Assembly: GCF_900102055.1 (NCBI RefSeq)
Contig: NZ_FNBA01000006.1
Span: forward strand, 62,001-126,000
Direction of reading: 5' to 3'
Source of the DNA: Ulvibacter litoralis
GTDB taxonomy: Bacteria; Bacteroidota; Bacteroidia; Flavobacteriales; Flavobacteriaceae
DNA: 64,000 bases
Shown here: in pieces, positions 62,472 through 64,000 of the stretch
How the letters are laid out: each line of letters begins with the position of its first letter
How positions within the stretch are numbered: the first letter of the stretch is position 1
Translations under genes and position numbers: made by a program
Notes under the pieces: model-generated
What the model was told of the DNA's origin: nothing
Seen by the model: only the letters and a program-made list of their open reading frames with translations
Database searches by the model: none

Positions 62472-62544
62472 GCGGGAGTAGCTCAGTTGGTAGAGCGTCA
62501 GCCTTCCAAGCTGAATGTCGCCGGTTCGAACCCGGTCTCCCGCT
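62472..62544 (+). tRNA. tRNA-Gly (anticodon TCC)
   Basis: 73 nt. Acceptor GCGGGAG/CTCCCGC, discriminator T. Anticodon TCC at 62505-62507 in the loop CTTCCAA. Confidence 0.95.
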
Positions 62545-62655
62545 CTAAATAATTGGTAATCATGAATAGTGTTTGATTTCTAATTATAAATTTTGAGTTT
62601 AAAGGTTGTTAATTCAACTTTAAGCCTTCTAACTCTAAACCTGCAAACCCAGTAA

Positions 62656-62727
<72 letters not shown>

Positions 62728-62782
62728 CAATTTTGTTTACAATTGAACACTAATATATAACTTAAGATTAAATTAATACAAC

Positions 62783-63970
62783 ATGGCAAAAGGAACATAT
62801 GATCGTTCGAAACCTCACTTAAATGTAGGTACTATTGGACACGTAGATCACGGTAAAACAACTTTAACTGCTGCTATTACAAAAGTAATGGCGGATGCTG
62901 GTTTTTCAGAAGCTAGATCTTTTGATCAAATTGACAACGCTCCTGAAGAAAAAGAAAGAGGTATCACAATTAACTCTTCACACGTAGAGTACCAAACTGC
63001 TAATCGTCACTACGCTCACGTTGACTGTCCTGGTCACGCGGATTACGTAAAGAACATGGTAACTGGTGCTGCACAAATGGATGGTGCTATCTTAGTAGTT
63101 GCTGCTACAGATGGTCCAATGCCTCAAACACGTGAGCACATCCTTTTAGGTCGTCAGGTAGGTATTCCACGTATCGTTGTATTCATGAATAAAGTGGATA
63201 TGGTTGATGATGAGGAATTATTAGAATTAGTTGAGATGGAGATCAGAGATCTTCTTTCTTTCTACGAATATGATGGTGACAATGGTCCTGTTATTGCTGG
63301 TTCTGCACTTGGTGCATTGAACGGTGAGCAAAAATGGGTTGATACAGTTATGGAATTGATGGAAGCAGTTGATGCTTGGATCGAAGAGCCACAACGTGAA
63401 GTTGACAAGCCATTCTTGATGCCTATTGAAGATGTATTCTCTATTACAGGTCGTGGTACTGTAGCAACTGGTCGTATTGAGACTGGTATCGCTAACACTG
63501 GGGATCCTGTAGAGATTATCGGTATGGGTGCTGAGAAATTAACATCTACTATTACTGGTATTGAAATGTTCCGTCAAATTCTTGATAGAGGTGAAGCTGG
63601 AGATAATGCTGGTATTCTTTTAAGAGGTATTGAGAAAACTCAAATCTCTAGAGGTATGGTAATCGTTAAGCCAGGTTCTGTAACTCCTCACGCTAAGTTT
63701 AAAGCAGAGGTTTACGTTCTTAAGAAAGAAGAAGGTGGACGTCATACTCCATTTCATAACAACTACCGTCCACAATTTTACGTGCGTACAACAGATGTAA
63801 CTGGTAATATTAGTCTTCCAGAAGGTGTTGAAATGGTAATGCCTGGTGATAACTTAACAATTCACGTTGAGTTGATTCAAGCTATTGCAATGAACATTGG
63901 TTTACGTTTCGCTATCCGTGAAGGTGGTAGAACTGTAGGTGCTGGTCAAGTAACTGAGATTTTAGACTAA
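62783..63970 (+). CDS. tuf: Elongation factor Tu
   Basis: The protein has 395 residues, the normal length. G motifs [35 protein letters not shown] and SALGALNG; domains II and III follow with [15 protein letters not shown] and the C-terminal [19 protein letters not shown]. It delivers aminoacyl-tRNA to the ribosome. The tRNA cluster in front is the classic Thr-Tyr-Gly-Thr-tuf arrangement. Confidence 0.99.
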   Translation: MAKGTYDRSKPHLNVGTIGHVDHGKTTLTAAITKVMADAGFSEARSFDQIDNAPEEKERGITINSSHVEYQTANRHYAHVDCPGHADYVKNMVTGAAQMDGAILVVAATDGPMPQTREHILLGRQVGIPRIVVFMNKVDMVDDEELLELVEMEIRDLLSFYEYDGDNGPVIAGSALGALNGEQKWVDTVMELMEAVDAWIEEPQREVDKPFLMPIEDVFSITGRGTVATGRIETGIANTGDPVEIIGMGAEKLTSTITGIEMFRQILDRGEAGDNAGILLRGIEKTQISRGMVIVKPGSVTPHAKFKAEVYVLKKEEGGRHTPFHNNYRPQFYVRTTDVTGNISLPEGVEMVMPGDNLTIHVELIQAIAMNIGLRFAIREGGRTVGAGQVTEILD

Positions 63971-64000
63971 TTTTTTAGTCATAAATAATAAAGAGTTTTA

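Overview
The window is chromosomal DNA from a marine-type member of the Flavobacteriaceae (phylum Bacteroidota). The evidence is low GC content, many secreted proteins with a C-terminal type IX secretion (Por) sorting domain, and promoters of the TAnnTTTG type. Shine-Dalgarno sequences are almost absent except in front of rpsU. The tmRNA tag reads GENNYALAA. The right end carries the conserved order rpsU, xerC, hpf, tRNA-Thr, tRNA-Tyr, tRNA-Gly, tRNA-Thr, tuf. No phage, insertion sequence or CRISPR array was seen.

Layout: 1-5.4 kb holds secreted proteins (a cut-off di-haem cytochrome c peroxidase, a PhoX/DUF839 protein with duplicated N-terminal domains and a sorting signal, and a leucine-rich-repeat protein). 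5.5-5.9 kb is ssrA (tmRNA, minus strand). 6.1-17.1 kb mixes metabolism and signalling: a saccharopine/alanine dehydrogenase-like enzyme, a TPR hybrid histidine kinase, a short-chain dehydrogenase, a DUF3857 protein, and a three-gene creD operon with its own winged-helix regulator. 17.2-17.95 kb has no protein gene but holds four tandem copies of a compact transcription unit. Each copy has an upstream box, a promoter, a conserved 5' hairpin and a terminator. I read it as a family of tandem small RNA genes, and it is the most interesting part of the window. 18-22.8 kb holds DUF1801, kdsA, a secreted VCBS-repeat protein and typA/bipA.

23-34.1 kb is a surface polysaccharide region: a methyltransferase, a membrane sulfatase-like protein, an acyltransferase, an FdtB-type aminotransferase, a flippase, an FdtA-type ketoisomerase and four glycosyltransferases. 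It could make and export a glycan containing a 3-amino-3,6-dideoxyhexose. 34.2-50.2 kb holds a degenerate subtilase, ftsE, a large TPR protein followed by an outer-membrane barrel protein, an amidohydrolase, a metalloprotease-like lipoprotein, NamZ (DUF1343) and an FtsX/LolC-type permease. 50.3-60.3 kb holds a CBS-domain cysteine synthase-like enzyme, DUF202, DUF2851, PspC, a potassium channel, a Na+/alanine symporter, an HhH protein, an acyl-CoA dehydrogenase and a carboxypeptidase-regulatory-like protein. 60.4-64 kb is the translation cluster.

Beyond genes, three signals recur: an interspersed repeat of about 90-120 bp (three copies), a 24-nt hairpin repeat (three copies), and the octamer TTCCGAAG/CTTCGGAA. 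By eye the octamer occurs about 35 times in 64 kb, far above what base composition predicts. Several divergent gene pairs share overlapping or mirror-image -7 promoter elements. All motif positions and counts were read by eye without software.
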